This document shows, piece by piece, positions 53,745 to 63,269 of a DNA stretch of 64,000 bases (its first letter is position 1; every line of letters starts with the position of its first letter). A program made the translations under genes and the position numbers. The notes under the pieces are model-generated. The model was not told the origin of the DNA. It did not search any database and worked only from the letters and a program-made list of their open reading frames with translations. The stretch comes from [Clostridium] methylpentosum DSM 5476 (lineage in GTDB: Bacteria; Bacillota; Clostridia; Oscillospirales; Ruminococcaceae): positions 409,911-473,910 of the forward strand of contig EQ973338.1 in the NCBI GenBank assembly GCA_000158655.1, read 5' to 3'.

Positions 53745-53946
53745 TTCGAACCATCTCCTCTCTTGTCAATTTTATCATAGCATATTTGTATTTCAAATTC
53801 CAACAATATGTATGAAGATTTCTGCGGAAGTGGGACATAATTTATTCACACAAGAAGTACAAAAAGATTTCTGTCGGGATTTCACGGTTATTTCACAATT
53901 ATGTGGTATCCTCTAGGATAGAATTTCTAAACAAGCGGAGGCGACC

Positions 53947-54714
53947 ATGAACATACTTTTTATCGGCGACATTGTCAGTCAGCCGGGATGCAACATGCTG
54001 AGGAAACATTTGCCCTCGCTTAAAAAACAGTACGCGGTGGACCTGGTGGTTGCCAACGGCGAAAATTCGGCTGTGGGCAACGGGATCCTCCCCAAATCAG
54101 CTGATTTTATTTTCGACAGCGGCGTTGACGTCATCACGTTGGGCAACCACACCTTTAAGCGCCGAGAGATTTACGATTACCTCGACTCCACCCCCAACAT
54201 CATCCGCCCTGCCAACTACCCCAAGGGGAGCTATGGCAAAGGATGGTGCATCTACGACATGGGGCGGGTGCGGGTGGCGGTGATCAACCTCATCGGCCAG
54301 GTTTATCTCGAGCCCAACGGTTGCCCGTTTGAGACGGTTGACAGCATTCTCGAGCAGCTCGACACCAACATCATCCTCGTCGACTTTCACGCTGAGGCGA
54401 CGGGGGAAAAGGGCGCGCTCGGCTATTATCTCGACGGGCGGGTCAGCGCGGTGCTCGGCACCCACACCCACGTGCAGACGGCGGACGAGCGCGTTCTGCC
54501 CAATGGCACCGGCTTTATCACCGACGTCGGGATGGTGGGTCCGATCGAGTCGGTCCTCGGCGTGAACCCCAAATGCATTGTGCGAAAAATGACCACCCAT
54601 CTCCCCACTCGGTTCGAGGTGACCAATGACCCTTGCAGGCTGGATGCAGTATTGCTAAAAATAGACGAAAAAACTGGTAAATGCGCTGAAATCACTCGTT
54701 TCGACCTTGTATAA
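53947..54714 (+). CDS. ymdB: YmdB-family metallophosphoesterase
   Basis: A 255-residue enzyme of the TIGR00282 group. Metal-binding motifs are I-G-D-I-V at residues 5-9, N-G-E-N-S near 39-43, G-N-H-T-F near 67-71 and D-F-H-A-E-A-T near 150-156, with G-T-H-T-H-V-Q-T-A-D near 177-186. Bacillus YmdB cleaves 2',3'-cyclic nucleotides and affects biofilm and sporulation decisions. RBS GGAGG. It is followed by spoVS, as in many Firmicutes, which fits a sporulation link. Confidence 0.94.
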   Translation: MNILFIGDIVSQPGCNMLRKHLPSLKKQYAVDLVVANGENSAVGNGILPKSADFIFDSGVDVITLGNHTFKRREIYDYLDSTPNIIRPANYPKGSYGKGWCIYDMGRVRVAVINLIGQVYLEPNGCPFETVDSILEQLDTNIILVDFHAEATGEKGALGYYLDGRVSAVLGTHTHVQTADERVLPNGTGFITDVGMVGPIESVLGVNPKCIVRKMTTHLPTRFEVTNDPCRLDAVLLKIDEKTGKCAEITRFDLV

Positions 54715-54823
54715 CACACCAATTTTTTTGAAAACTCTTGAATATTTTATAGAAATAGTATAAAATTATGGATAGAACCACTCATACATTTCCGTAAGAC
54801 ATTCATTAAGGGGGTTTTTAGCA

Positions 54824-55084
54824 TTGGATATTCTAAAAGTTTCATCAAGATCAGTTCCCAACTCGGTTGCCGGGGCAATTGCCGGCGTCATTCGGGAGAA
54901 GGGCGCAGTGGAAATTCAAGCGGTCGGCGCAGGCGCCACAAACCAGGCGGTCAAGTCTATCGCCATTGCCCGGGGCTATTTGGCGCCCACTGGCATTGAT
55001 TTGATTTGTATTCCTGCTTTTGCGAATGTGGAGATCGATGGCATCGAGCGGACCGCCATCAAAATGATCATCGAACCGCGATAA
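54824..55084 (+). CDS. spoVS: Stage V sporulation protein S
   Basis: An 86-residue ALBA-fold protein, nearly invariant in spore-formers. Visible segments are L-K-V-S-S-R-S, S-V-A-G-A-I-A-G, V-G-A-G-A-T-N-Q-A-V-K-S-I-A-I-A-R and I-C-I-P-A-F-A-N-V. It acts early in coat and cortex formation in Bacillus; the mechanism is unclear. The start is TTG with AAGGGGG seven bases ahead, read as Met-Asp-Ile-Leu. It lies 109 nt after ymdB and ends in a terminator. Confidence 0.96.
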   Translation: MDILKVSSRSVPNSVAGAIAGVIREKGAVEIQAVGAGATNQAVKSIAIARGYLAPTGIDLICIPAFANVEIDGIERTAIKMIIEPR

Positions 55085-55102
55085 ATTGGATGGAGGATTC
55101 CT

Positions 55103-55137
55103 GCGGGGGTGTTGTGCGCAATGCCCCCGCTGTTTTT
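55103..55137 (+). terminator. Terminator of spoVS
   Basis: GCGGGGG pairs with CCCCCGC over a 14-nt loop, followed by TGTTTTTTG. Confidence 0.85.
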
Positions 55138-55180
55138 TGTTTATTTTCATTTGTTGATACCCAAACCTGGAGGTTGTACT

Positions 55181-56716
55181 ATGCTCAAAAAAGTCCTGTT
55201 TTCCTCATTGTGCTTGTTGCTGGCCTGTTCACTCAGCGCCTGCGACTGGAACGATCCGCCGAATGATTCCTCATCCGGCGTTTCGCAGCAACTGTCCTCC
55301 TCTGCATCCTCCTCCGGTTCCACTGAGCCGGAAGGGCTCGAATCGCTTTCCCTCCCCATCGACGCGAGCGACTCGTTTCACCCCTACAAGGCGAGGAGCC
55401 GGACGAACATCTCGCTGCTCTCGCTGCTCTATGACCCGCTGGTCAAGATCAACCCCGACTACGGGCTCGACTACGAGATCGCACAGAGCGTCACCGTCTC
55501 GGGGACCACGGTCACAGTGACGCTGCGGGAAGGGATCGCTTTCACCGACGGTTCGCCTGTGACAGCGGCGGATGTGGCGTATTCCCTCAGCGAGGCCAAG
55601 GCCGCGGGGAGCAGCTTTGCCACAAAGGTGGACAACATCGCCTCAGTTACTGCTCAGGGAAACACGGTGGTCATCAATCTGACCTCCCCGGACTCCCTTT
55701 TTGCCTATGCGCTCGACGTGCCGATTGTAAAGTCGGGCAGTCTCACTGACTCGGGCGCAGTCGGCTCGGGCCGCTATCAGCTTGTCAATGAAAACGGCGC
55801 TTATCGCCTCACCTACAATACGGCGCACTACAAACAGCAGACGCCAAAGTTCACCGAAATCTCTCTCATCGGTATGCCGAGCTGGGATGCCATCACAGCG
55901 GGCGTCAAAATTGGTACGGTGAACTATGTCTACACCGACGACATCAACAGTGCGCTCACCGGCAGCGGCGCCGCAGTCGGTTCAGCGCCGCTCAACCACC
56001 TGCTCTTTGTCGGCATCAACTCCTCCACCGGCGCGACCGCCGACCCCAAAGTGCGCCAGGCAATCGCGTCGGTGATCGATCGCGACAAAATGGTGAGCGA
56101 CGTTTACGGCGGCAAGGGGACAGCTGCAGCGCTGCCCTACCGAGAGGGGATGGGACTCGGGGAGCTGCCCGACGGCTTTGGAACAGACACCGAACGCGCC
56201 AACACCCTGCTCGACGAGGCGGGCTTCACCGAAAAGGACACCTATGACGTCCGCCAGACAAATGGCGGCGCGCTCACCTTTGAGATTCTCGTGCCCCAGG
56301 ACAGCGCTTATAAAGTGGTCGCGGCCAACACTCTGGTTGAGCAGCTGCGCGCCTGCGGCGTCAAGGCGACGGTGACCGGGGTGGACGACGAGACCTATAC
56401 CGACCGGATCGCAAAAGGGAACTTTCAGCTCTACATCGGGGAGATTGTGCTCGAGAGCAACCTCGACCTCACCCCATTTTTTGGCGGGGGTGCGGCTTCT
56501 TACGGCATCGTCCTCCCTGATGAGTTCAAGGCGGCTTACGACGCGTTTTTAAACAGCGCCGACAGCTACGGCGAATACGCCGCCCAGTTTGCCCAGGCCA
56601 TGCCGTTTATCCCGATCGCATTTGCCAATGCGACGGTGATCTACAGCCGCAATCTCGGCGGAACGATCACCCCGTCGGTGTCGGATGCATTTTACAACAT
56701 CGAGCAGTGGCAGTAG
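55181..56716 (+). CDS. Oligopeptide-type ABC transporter substrate-binding lipoprotein
   Basis: A 511-residue lipoprotein of the family 5 solute-binding group (OppA/DppA). The signal ends L-S-A-C near residue 21. A Ser-rich linker follows. The family segment R-E-G-I-A-F-T-D-G-S-P-V-T-A-A-D-V near 118-134, P-K-V-R-Q-A-I-A-S-V-I-D-R near 290-302 and the D-V-Y-G-G-K-G-T region are present. Ligands may be peptides, nickel or opines. There is no permease or ATPase gene nearby, so it must use a transporter encoded elsewhere or act as a sensor. RBS GGAGG. Confidence 0.9.
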   Translation: MLKKVLFSSLCLLLACSLSACDWNDPPNDSSSGVSQQLSSSASSSGSTEPEGLESLSLPIDASDSFHPYKARSRTNISLLSLLYDPLVKINPDYGLDYEIAQSVTVSGTTVTVTLREGIAFTDGSPVTAADVAYSLSEAKAAGSSFATKVDNIASVTAQGNTVVINLTSPDSLFAYALDVPIVKSGSLTDSGAVGSGRYQLVNENGAYRLTYNTAHYKQQTPKFTEISLIGMPSWDAITAGVKIGTVNYVYTDDINSALTGSGAAVGSAPLNHLLFVGINSSTGATADPKVRQAIASVIDRDKMVSDVYGGKGTAAALPYREGMGLGELPDGFGTDTERANTLLDEAGFTEKDTYDVRQTNGGALTFEILVPQDSAYKVVAANTLVEQLRACGVKATVTGVDDETYTDRIAKGNFQLYIGEIVLESNLDLTPFFGGGAASYGIVLPDEFKAAYDAFLNSADSYGEYAAQFAQAMPFIPIAFANATVIYSRNLGGTITPSVSDAFYNIEQWQ

Positions 56717-56720
56717 GGAA

Positions 56721-56749
56721 TTGAATTGAAGGTATTTTTGTGGTATAAT
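56721..56749 (+). promoter_or_regulatory. Promoter of the Asp23-fakA operon
   Basis: TTGAAT (56721-56726), 17 nt spacer, TATAAT (56744-56749), 39 nt before the ATG. Confidence 0.75.
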
Positions 56750-56788
56750 AATAGGAATCGCATAGAATTGAGATGAGGGGGCGGACGT

Positions 56789-57139
56789 ATGATTCAACTG
56801 GAAAACCATCTGGGCTGTATTGAGATCTCCCACGAATTTTTTGTGGAGCTGCTCACAAGTACTGTGACCGGGTGCTTTGGGGTCGCCGGGATGTCCAGTC
56901 GCGACCACCGGCAGGGGCTGCGCAACCGGATCTTCCGTCAGGATGAGCCGGATCAGGGAATCCGGGTGCGGTACTCCAAGCAGAATATTGTTGTGGACCT
57001 GCACATTATCGTCATTTATGGTATGAACATCACCGAGGTTGTCAAAAGCATCATCAACAAGGTGCGCTATACGATGGAGGAAGTCACCGGGCTGTCGGTA
57101 TCCCGCGTCAACGTCTTTATCGACGGCATGAAAGCGTAG
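56789..57139 (+). CDS. Asp23/Gls24-family envelope stress protein
   Basis: A 116-residue protein of the Asp23/YloU type. Visible parts are I-E-I-S-H-E-F-F at about 11-18, G-C-F-G-V-A-G-M near 29-36 and V-V-D-L-H-I-I-V-I-Y-G-M-N-I near 70-83, then V-N-V-F-I-D-G near the end. In Bacillus yloU stands directly before yloV (fakA), as here. The protein lies at the membrane in other Firmicutes and its loss causes envelope stress. Start ATG follows GAGGGGG. Confidence 0.92.
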   Translation: MIQLENHLGCIEISHEFFVELLTSTVTGCFGVAGMSSRDHRQGLRNRIFRQDEPDQGIRVRYSKQNIVVDLHIIVIYGMNITEVVKSIINKVRYTMEEVTGLSVSRVNVFIDGMKA

Positions 57140-57164
57140 CCGAGCTAGAGGAGTGTTAGAGAAA

Positions 57165-58805
57165 GTGGTAAACGGACTTATATTTAAAGATGCGGTCATT
57201 TCGGGTGCAAATAATATCGCTAACCAGAAGGCCAAAGTGGACGAACTCAACGTCTTCCCGGTCCCGGATGGCGACACAGGCACAAACATGTCAATGACGG
57301 CAACGGCTGCGGCAAAGGCGCTCGACGCGCTCGACAACCCCACGGTTGCCGAGGTGGCGGACTGCACTGCCTCCGCCATGCTGCGCGGAGCGCGGGGCAA
57401 TTCAGGGGTGATTCTTTCGCTGCTGTTCCGCGGCATTTCCAAGGGCCTCAAAGGGGCGAAGGAGCTCACGCCGAACAATTTGGCGGATGCCCTCAGTCAG
57501 GGGGTCAAGGCGGCCTACAAAGCGGTGATGAAGCCGACCGAGGGCACAGTGCTCACAGTGGCGCGGTTGGCGGCGGAACACGCCACAGCGATCGCAGGCC
57601 AGACGCAGGATGTTGTCGCGCTCTTTGACGAGATCGTCTCCGCGGCGGCGGACGCGCTCGCCCACACCCCGGAGCAGCTGCCCGTACTCAAACAGGCGGG
57701 CGTTGTGGACGCAGGCGGCAAAGGGCTGCTCGTCATCCTCGAGGGGATGCGCAGCGTCATCCGGGACGGCAAAAAAATTGAACGGCTCGAACAGGGCGCA
57801 GTGGAGCAGCCCAAGCTGCAAAACGCGGCGGCGGAGTTTGAGGGAGAAATCGCCTTCACCTACTGCACCGAATTCATCGTCAACCGGGGCTCCCACGACA
57901 AGGGGGCGCTCGCGCTGCGCGCCTACCTCGAATCAATCGGCGACAGCGTGGTCGTTGTGGAGGATGAGGACATCATCAAAGTGCATGTGCACACCGACAA
58001 CCCCGGCAACGCGATCCAGGAGGGGCTCAAATTCGGCTACCTCACCAACATGAAGATCGACAACATGCGCGACCAACACGAGAGCAAGGCTCACCAGGCC
58101 CGCCAATCCAAAAAGCAGGAAGAATACGTCGCGGTGGACGAAAGTATTGAATTCGGCTTTGTCGCCGTCGCAGCGGGCCAGGGCATTCAGACGCTGTTCG
58201 GAGACCTGGGAGTCAACAAGGTGGTCAGCGGAGGGCAGACGATGAATCCGAGCACCGACGACATCCTCAGTGCAATCCACTCGGTGCCCGCAAAGACTGT
58301 CTTTGTGCTGCCCAACAACAAAAATATCATCATGGCGGCAGAACAGGCGGAAAAACTTGCTGACCGCAAGGTGTGTGTCCTCCAGACCCGCACCATCCCG
58401 CAGGGAATTTCCGCCATGCTCGCGTTTGACCCCGACCGCAGCTTTGCGCAGAACCGCGTCGACATGACCAAGGCGATCGACCGCGTTGAAACGGGACAGG
58501 TTACATTTGCTGCGCGCGACTCGGAATACGAGGGGCACAAGATCAAAAAGGGAGAAATCCTCGCGATCGAAAACGGCCGGATGAGCTTTATTGAAAAGGA
58601 TGTCACCAAGGCGGCCTACAAGCTGATCAAGAGCATGTACAAGCGGGACAGCCAGTTTGTGACGATCATCTACGGCGCCGACGTGACCGACGACGCGGCG
58701 GAGCGCCTACAGGAAATTGTCTCCGCCAAACTCGGCGACGGCGCCGAGGTCAGCCTCATCAACGGCGGACAGCCGGTCTATTATTATATTTTATCGGTAG
58801 AATAA
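57165..58805 (+). CDS. fakA: Fatty acid kinase FakA-like (DAK2 domain, YloV)
   Basis: A protein of about 546 residues. The N-terminal DhaL kinase domain has E-L-N-V-F-P-V-P-D-G-D-T-G-T-N-M at about residues 26-41, which binds ATP through magnesium. G-A-R-G-N-S-G-V-I-L-S lies near 78-88. Middle and C-terminal parts (D-N-P-G-N-A, N-N-K-N-I, T-I-P-Q-G) belong to the FakA region that meets the FakB fatty-acid carrier. FakA phosphorylates fatty acids bound to FakB for phospholipid synthesis. GTG 57165 has AGGAG about 11 nt before it; an earlier GTG at 57153 is immediately adjacent to that site. No fakB is seen here. Confidence 0.92.
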   Translation: MVNGLIFKDAVISGANNIANQKAKVDELNVFPVPDGDTGTNMSMTATAAAKALDALDNPTVAEVADCTASAMLRGARGNSGVILSLLFRGISKGLKGAKELTPNNLADALSQGVKAAYKAVMKPTEGTVLTVARLAAEHATAIAGQTQDVVALFDEIVSAAADALAHTPEQLPVLKQAGVVDAGGKGLLVILEGMRSVIRDGKKIERLEQGAVEQPKLQNAAAEFEGEIAFTYCTEFIVNRGSHDKGALALRAYLESIGDSVVVVEDEDIIKVHVHTDNPGNAIQEGLKFGYLTNMKIDNMRDQHESKAHQARQSKKQEEYVAVDESIEFGFVAVAAGQGIQTLFGDLGVNKVVSGGQTMNPSTDDILSAIHSVPAKTVFVLPNNKNIIMAAEQAEKLADRKVCVLQTRTIPQGISAMLAFDPDRSFAQNRVDMTKAIDRVETGQVTFAARDSEYEGHKIKKGEILAIENGRMSFIEKDVTKAAYKLIKSMYKRDSQFVTIIYGADVTDDAAERLQEIVSAKLGDGAEVSLINGGQPVYYYILSVE

Positions 58806-58869
58806 AGCTGCGTCTGGTTTTACAGCCGGCTTTTAGAAGCTTTTTACAGCTTGTGAATTTTCCCGATGC

Positions 58870-58913
58870 GAAGCCGTTGCGCCCGTCTTTACCGATGGGC
58901 GCATTTTGGCTTC
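58870..58913 (+). terminator. Terminator of the Asp23-fakA operon
   Basis: GCGCCC pairs with GGGCGC (58879-58902), followed by ATTTT, inside a wider GAAGCC/GGCTTC pairing, about 70 nt after fakA. Confidence 0.65.
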
Positions 58914-58987
58914 TCAAGCGGTTTTGAACACGGATTGTGAGCACAGGGCAGGACTACAGGGATCCTGTCCTGTTGGGGGGAACGGCA

Positions 58988-61021
58988 ATGTTGGAACTAT
59001 TTGAGCGCAGCGTCCAAGAGCTCCACGGGGTGGGGCAAAAGCGCGCCCAGCTCTACGGCAAGCTGGGCATCGCGACCATTGGGGAGCTGCTGCACCTGTT
59101 TCCACGCAGCTACATCGATGTTACCAACCCGATTCCAGTCCCTCAGACGGTGATCGGGGAACCGGCGGCAGTGAGGGTGCGGGTGTACAAAAAGCTCGCG
59201 GAACAGCGCATCCGAAAAGGACTGAGCTTGTTTAAGGTCTACGCGACCGACGGGGCGGGCAACCTTGCAATCACGATCTTTAACAACCGCTACGCCTACG
59301 ACGGGCTCAAGCTCGAGGAGGAGTATCTGCTCTACGGCAAGGTGGGGGGCAACTTTGTCATGCGGGAGATGAATTCCCCGTTGATCCTCGAGGCGGGGGG
59401 AGATCTGACCATGCAGCCGGTTTATCCGCTCACCGAGGGCCTCACCTCCAAAATGGTGATCACCAACCAGAAAGAAGCCCTCTCGATGGTGACGGGCGGG
59501 GCCTACGAACCGCTGCCAAAGGAGATTCTCGAGCAGTACCAGCTATGCAGCTTCAATTTCGCCCTGCAAAACATCCACTTCCCTGTGGACCCGTTTTCCC
59601 TGGGGTTAGCGCGCAAGCGGCTGGTGTTTGAAGAGCTGCTCACCTGGCAGCTCGGCCTGGCTTTGGTCAAGCAGAAAAACAGCACCTCAACCGATGTAAC
59701 TTTATCTGATACGTCGATTGAACCGTTTCTCCAGGCGCTTCCGTTCACCCTGACCAGTGCACAGCAACGGGTCATTGGGGAGTGCCTTGCCGACGCGAGT
59801 TCCACTGTCCCGATGAACCGGCTGGTGCAGGGAGACGTGGGGTCAGGCAAGACAATGGTCGCAGCTGCACTGTGCTATGCCATGGCGAAGAACGGCTATC
59901 AATCGGCCATGATGGCGCCAACTGAGATTCTCGCGTCGCAGCACTTCAAGACACTCAGCCAGCTGCTCTCCCCGCTCGGGCTGCGCACCTGCCTGCTCAC
60001 CGGATCGCTCACCAAAAAGCAGAAGGAGCTGCTCAAGGAGCAGATCAGGGCTAAGGAGGTCGATGTTGTCGTGGGTACCCACGCGCTGGTGCAGGACAGC
60101 ACCGAGTTCGCTTCTCTCGGCTTGGTCATCACCGACGAACAGCACCGTTTCGGGGTGAATCAGCGGCAGAAACTGGTGGACAAGGGGGAGCATCCCCATG
60201 TGCTCGTCATGTCTGCAACCCCGATTCCCCGCACCCTCGCCCTCATTCTCTACGGCGATCTCGACATCTCGATCATCGACGAACTTCCCAAAGGGCGGCA
60301 GAAGATCGACACCTTTTTCATCCCTCCGAGCAAGCGGGAGCGCGCCTTTGGATTTATTAAACAGCACCTCGACGAAGGGCGGCAGGCCTATATCGTCTGC
60401 CCCATGATTGAGAACGGGGAGCAGGAGGTCGCCAACGTCACTGGCTATGCGCAGCGGCTGCGGGAAGGAGTGTTTGCGGGTTACACCCTCGGGGTGCTGC
60501 ACGGCAAAATGAAGGCGGAGGAAAAAGAGCAGGTCATGCGCGCCTTCCAAACTGGTGAGACCCAGCTGCTTGTCGCGACAACAGTCGTCGAGGTTGGCGT
60601 CGACGTACCAAACGCAGTGATCATGATGATTGAGAACGCTGAGATGTTCGGTCTCTCCCAGTTACATCAGCTGCGCGGCCGAGTCGGGCGGGGGGAGCAC
60701 AAATCGAGCTGCATCCTGGTGTCCGGCCTTAAAACCGAGGAAAACCTCAGCCGGCTCGGCACCATGTGCAGCACCTCCGACGGCTTTGCCATTGCGGAAC
60801 AGGACCTCAAGCAGCGCGGGCCGGGGGACTTTTTCGGCAAGCGGCAGCACGGTCTGCCCGCCTTCAAAATCGCCGACATGGTGGAGGACCTTTCGGTGCT
60901 CAAGGAGACCCAGCGGCTCGCGCGGGAGATTGTTTCACAGGACCCGGGGCTTGCAGAGCTCGGGCACAAGGGACTGCGCGGCCTGGTGTCCGCCCTGCTG
61001 CCCGATGCGCCCACGGTGTAA
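58988..61021 (+). CDS. recG: ATP-dependent DNA helicase RecG
   Basis: A 677-residue helicase that regresses stalled replication forks and processes Holliday junctions. The N-terminal wedge domain starts G-V-G-Q-K-R-A. Walker A G-D-V-G-S-G-K-T is near residue 283, M-M-A-P-T-E-I-L-A near 310, D-E-Q-H-R-F-G (motif II) near 383, M-S-A-T-P-I-P-R-T (motif III) near 411 and Q-L-R-G-R-V-G-R (motif VI) near 560. ATG 58988 follows GGGGGG; a longer frame from 58937 lacks support. It is usually next to fakA in Firmicutes. Confidence 0.96.
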   Translation: MLELFERSVQELHGVGQKRAQLYGKLGIATIGELLHLFPRSYIDVTNPIPVPQTVIGEPAAVRVRVYKKLAEQRIRKGLSLFKVYATDGAGNLAITIFNNRYAYDGLKLEEEYLLYGKVGGNFVMREMNSPLILEAGGDLTMQPVYPLTEGLTSKMVITNQKEALSMVTGGAYEPLPKEILEQYQLCSFNFALQNIHFPVDPFSLGLARKRLVFEELLTWQLGLALVKQKNSTSTDVTLSDTSIEPFLQALPFTLTSAQQRVIGECLADASSTVPMNRLVQGDVGSGKTMVAAALCYAMAKNGYQSAMMAPTEILASQHFKTLSQLLSPLGLRTCLLTGSLTKKQKELLKEQIRAKEVDVVVGTHALVQDSTEFASLGLVITDEQHRFGVNQRQKLVDKGEHPHVLVMSATPIPRTLALILYGDLDISIIDELPKGRQKIDTFFIPPSKRERAFGFIKQHLDEGRQAYIVCPMIENGEQEVANVTGYAQRLREGVFAGYTLGVLHGKMKAEEKEQVMRAFQTGETQLLVATTVVEVGVDVPNAVIMMIENAEMFGLSQLHQLRGRVGRGEHKSSCILVSGLKTEENLSRLGTMCSTSDGFAIAEQDLKQRGPGDFFGKRQHGLPAFKIADMVEDLSVLKETQRLAREIVSQDPGLAELGHKGLRGLVSALLPDAPTV

Positions 61022-61030
61022 AATTCCCTC

Positions 61031-61059
61031 TTGACAGCGGATGGCAAACGTGATACTAT
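61031..61059 (+). promoter_or_regulatory. Promoter of thrS
   Basis: TTGACA (61031-61036), 17 nt spacer, TACTAT (61054-61059), just past the recG stop. Confidence 0.75.
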
Positions 61060-61065
61060 GAAACA

Positions 61066-61306
61066 CAAAGAAGACGACAAAGCGTAGAAGAGGACGGCGC
61101 TTGCACCACGTCTGTTTCAGAGAGAACCGCCACCGGCTGAAAACGGTTCACAGGCAGCATCGACGCATACCACCTCGGAGCGTGTGAGAACCACAACGGC
61201 TGCCGGCCGTTATCCCGGCGCACAAAGTGGCAGGAGATCTCCTGCAATTTGGGTGGAACCATGGAGTTTACGCTTCATCCCATTGGTTTGGGATGGAGCG
61301 TTTTTT
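61066..61306 (+). promoter_or_regulatory. T-box riboswitch of thrS
   Basis: A leader of about 240 nt. It has a T-box bulge, AATTTGGGTGGAACC (61246-61260), and a terminator (ACGCT-CATCCCA with TGGGATG-AGCGT, then T6 at 61301-61306). A CTCC/GGAG-rich antiterminator region precedes it. The specifier is probably one of two ACC threonine codons at 61169-61174. Uncharged tRNA-Thr should favour readthrough into thrS. Confidence 0.88.
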
Positions 61307-61328
61307 AGTTTAGAAAGGGTGGAATGAA

Positions 61329-63269
61329 ATGATCAAGGTTACACTGAAAGGCGGCACGGTCAAAGAATTCGAACCGGGCGTATCGATTGCGGACATCGCA
61401 AAAAGCCTCGGCATGGGCCTGTACAAGGCGGCGTGCGCGGGTAAAATAGGCGGAAAGGCGTGCGATCTGCGCACCCCGGTCACCGAGGACTGCGAGGTGG
61501 AGATTCTCACCTTTGACAACGTGGACGGCAAGCACGCCTTTTGGCACACCGCCTCCCACATCCTCGCGCAGGCGGTGAAACGGCTTTACCCCAACGCAAA
61601 GCTCGCGATCGGTCCGGCAGTGGAAAACGGATTTTACTATGACATTGAAAATGAAAAGGGCTTTACCCCCGAGGACCTGACCAAGATCGAGGCGGAGATG
61701 AAAAAAATCGTCAAGTCAGGCCTTGAGCTCGAGTGCTTCTCGCTCGAGCCGGACGAGGCGGTCAAGCTCATGCAGGAGGCGGGCGAACCCTACAAGGTGG
61801 AGCTCGCCAAGGAGCACGCCGAGAAAGGCGAGAAAATCAGCTTTTACAAGCAGGGCGAGTTTGTCGACCTCTGCGCAGGCCCTCACCTCATGAGCGTCTC
61901 CCCCGTCAAGGCGATCAAGCTCACCCAGGCGACCGGCGCCTATTGGCGCGGCGACGCGAACAACGCCCAGCTTGTGCGCATCTACGGCACCGCTTTCCCC
62001 AAGGCGAGCGAGCTCGAGGCCTATCTCGCGGCGGTGGAAGAGGCCAAAAAGCGGGACCACAACGTGATTGGCCGCAAACTCGGCTATTTCACCACCGTCG
62101 ACGTCATCGGCCAGGGTCTGCCCGTCCTGCTGCCCAAAGGGGCAAGGGTTATCCAGATCCTCCAGCGGTTTGTGGAGGATGAGGAAGAAAAACGGGGCTA
62201 CCTGCTCACCAAAACCCCTTATTTTGCAAAGAGCGACTTTTATAAAATCTCCGGGCACTGGCAGCACTACCGGGAGGGGATGTTTGTCATGGGGGACGAG
62301 GAAAAGGACAAAGAGGTCTTTGCCCTGCGCCCGATGACCTGCCCCTTCCAGTTCCAGGCCTACCTCAATGAGATGCGCTCCTACCGCGATTTGCCGCTGC
62401 GTTACAACGAGACCTCCACCCTCTTCCGCAACGAGGCCTCGGGCGAGATGCACGGTCTCATCCGGGTGCGCCAGTTCACCATTTCGGAAGGCCATCTCGC
62501 CTGCCGTCCCGACCAGGTGGAGGAGGAATTCAAGCAGTGCCTTGAGCTCGCCAAATTTATGCTCGAGACGCTCGGCCTTGATGAGGATGTCACCTATCGC
62601 TTCTCCAAATGGGACGAAAACAATCGTGACAAGTACATCGGTTCGGCAGAGGAATGGGAGAACGTGCAGAATCTGATGCGCGGCATCCTCAACCACCTCG
62701 AACTCGACTACACCGAGGCGGACGGCGAGGCGGCGTTTTACGGCCCCAAGCTCGACATTCAGATCAAAAACGTCTATGGCAAAGAGGACACCCTCATCAC
62801 CATTCAGATCGACTTCCAGCTCGCCTCCCGGTTTGACATGGTCTACACCGACACAGACGGGCAGAAAAAATATCCCTACGTCATCCACCGCACCTCGCTC
62901 GGCTGTTACGAGCGCACCCTTGCTCTGCTGCTTGAAAAATACGCCGGAGCGCTCCCCCTCTGGATTGCGCCAGAGCAGGCGCGCATCCTCCCGATCGGGG
63001 AGCGGCAGCACGACGCAGCTTATGCCTGCCGCGATGAGCTGCGCAAGGCGGGCCTGCGCGTCGAGGTGGACGATCGCAGCGAAAAAATCGGGTATAAGAT
63101 CCGTGAGGCCCAGCTCGAGAAAATCCCCTACATGCTCGTAATTGGGGACAAAGAAGTGGAGGCTAACGCTGTATCCGTTCGTTCCCGCAAACACGGGGAG
63201 ATGGGGGCGATGCCAGTCACGCAGTTTATGGAACACGCGCTCAACGAGGTGCGCACCAAAGAGAAATAA
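61329..63269 (+). CDS. thrS: Threonyl-tRNA synthetase
   Basis: A 646-residue class II synthetase. A TGS domain covers residues 1-62, an editing (SAD) domain about 65-220 with H-T-A-S-H at about 74-78, the catalytic core about 240-530 and the anticodon-binding domain from about 540. Motif 2 is F-R-N-E-A-S-G near 370 and motif 3 C-Y-E-R-T near 520. The zinc ligands C-P-F and H-R-T are present. ATG 61329 follows AAAGGGTGG. It is controlled by the T-box leader and stands alone. Confidence 0.97.
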   Translation: MIKVTLKGGTVKEFEPGVSIADIAKSLGMGLYKAACAGKIGGKACDLRTPVTEDCEVEILTFDNVDGKHAFWHTASHILAQAVKRLYPNAKLAIGPAVENGFYYDIENEKGFTPEDLTKIEAEMKKIVKSGLELECFSLEPDEAVKLMQEAGEPYKVELAKEHAEKGEKISFYKQGEFVDLCAGPHLMSVSPVKAIKLTQATGAYWRGDANNAQLVRIYGTAFPKASELEAYLAAVEEAKKRDHNVIGRKLGYFTTVDVIGQGLPVLLPKGARVIQILQRFVEDEEEKRGYLLTKTPYFAKSDFYKISGHWQHYREGMFVMGDEEKDKEVFALRPMTCPFQFQAYLNEMRSYRDLPLRYNETSTLFRNEASGEMHGLIRVRQFTISEGHLACRPDQVEEEFKQCLELAKFMLETLGLDEDVTYRFSKWDENNRDKYIGSAEEWENVQNLMRGILNHLELDYTEADGEAAFYGPKLDIQIKNVYGKEDTLITIQIDFQLASRFDMVYTDTDGQKKYPYVIHRTSLGCYERTLALLLEKYAGALPLWIAPEQARILPIGERQHDAAYACRDELRKAGLRVEVDDRSEKIGYKIREAQLEKIPYMLVIGDKEVEANAVSVRSRKHGEMGAMPVTQFMEHALNEVRTKEK

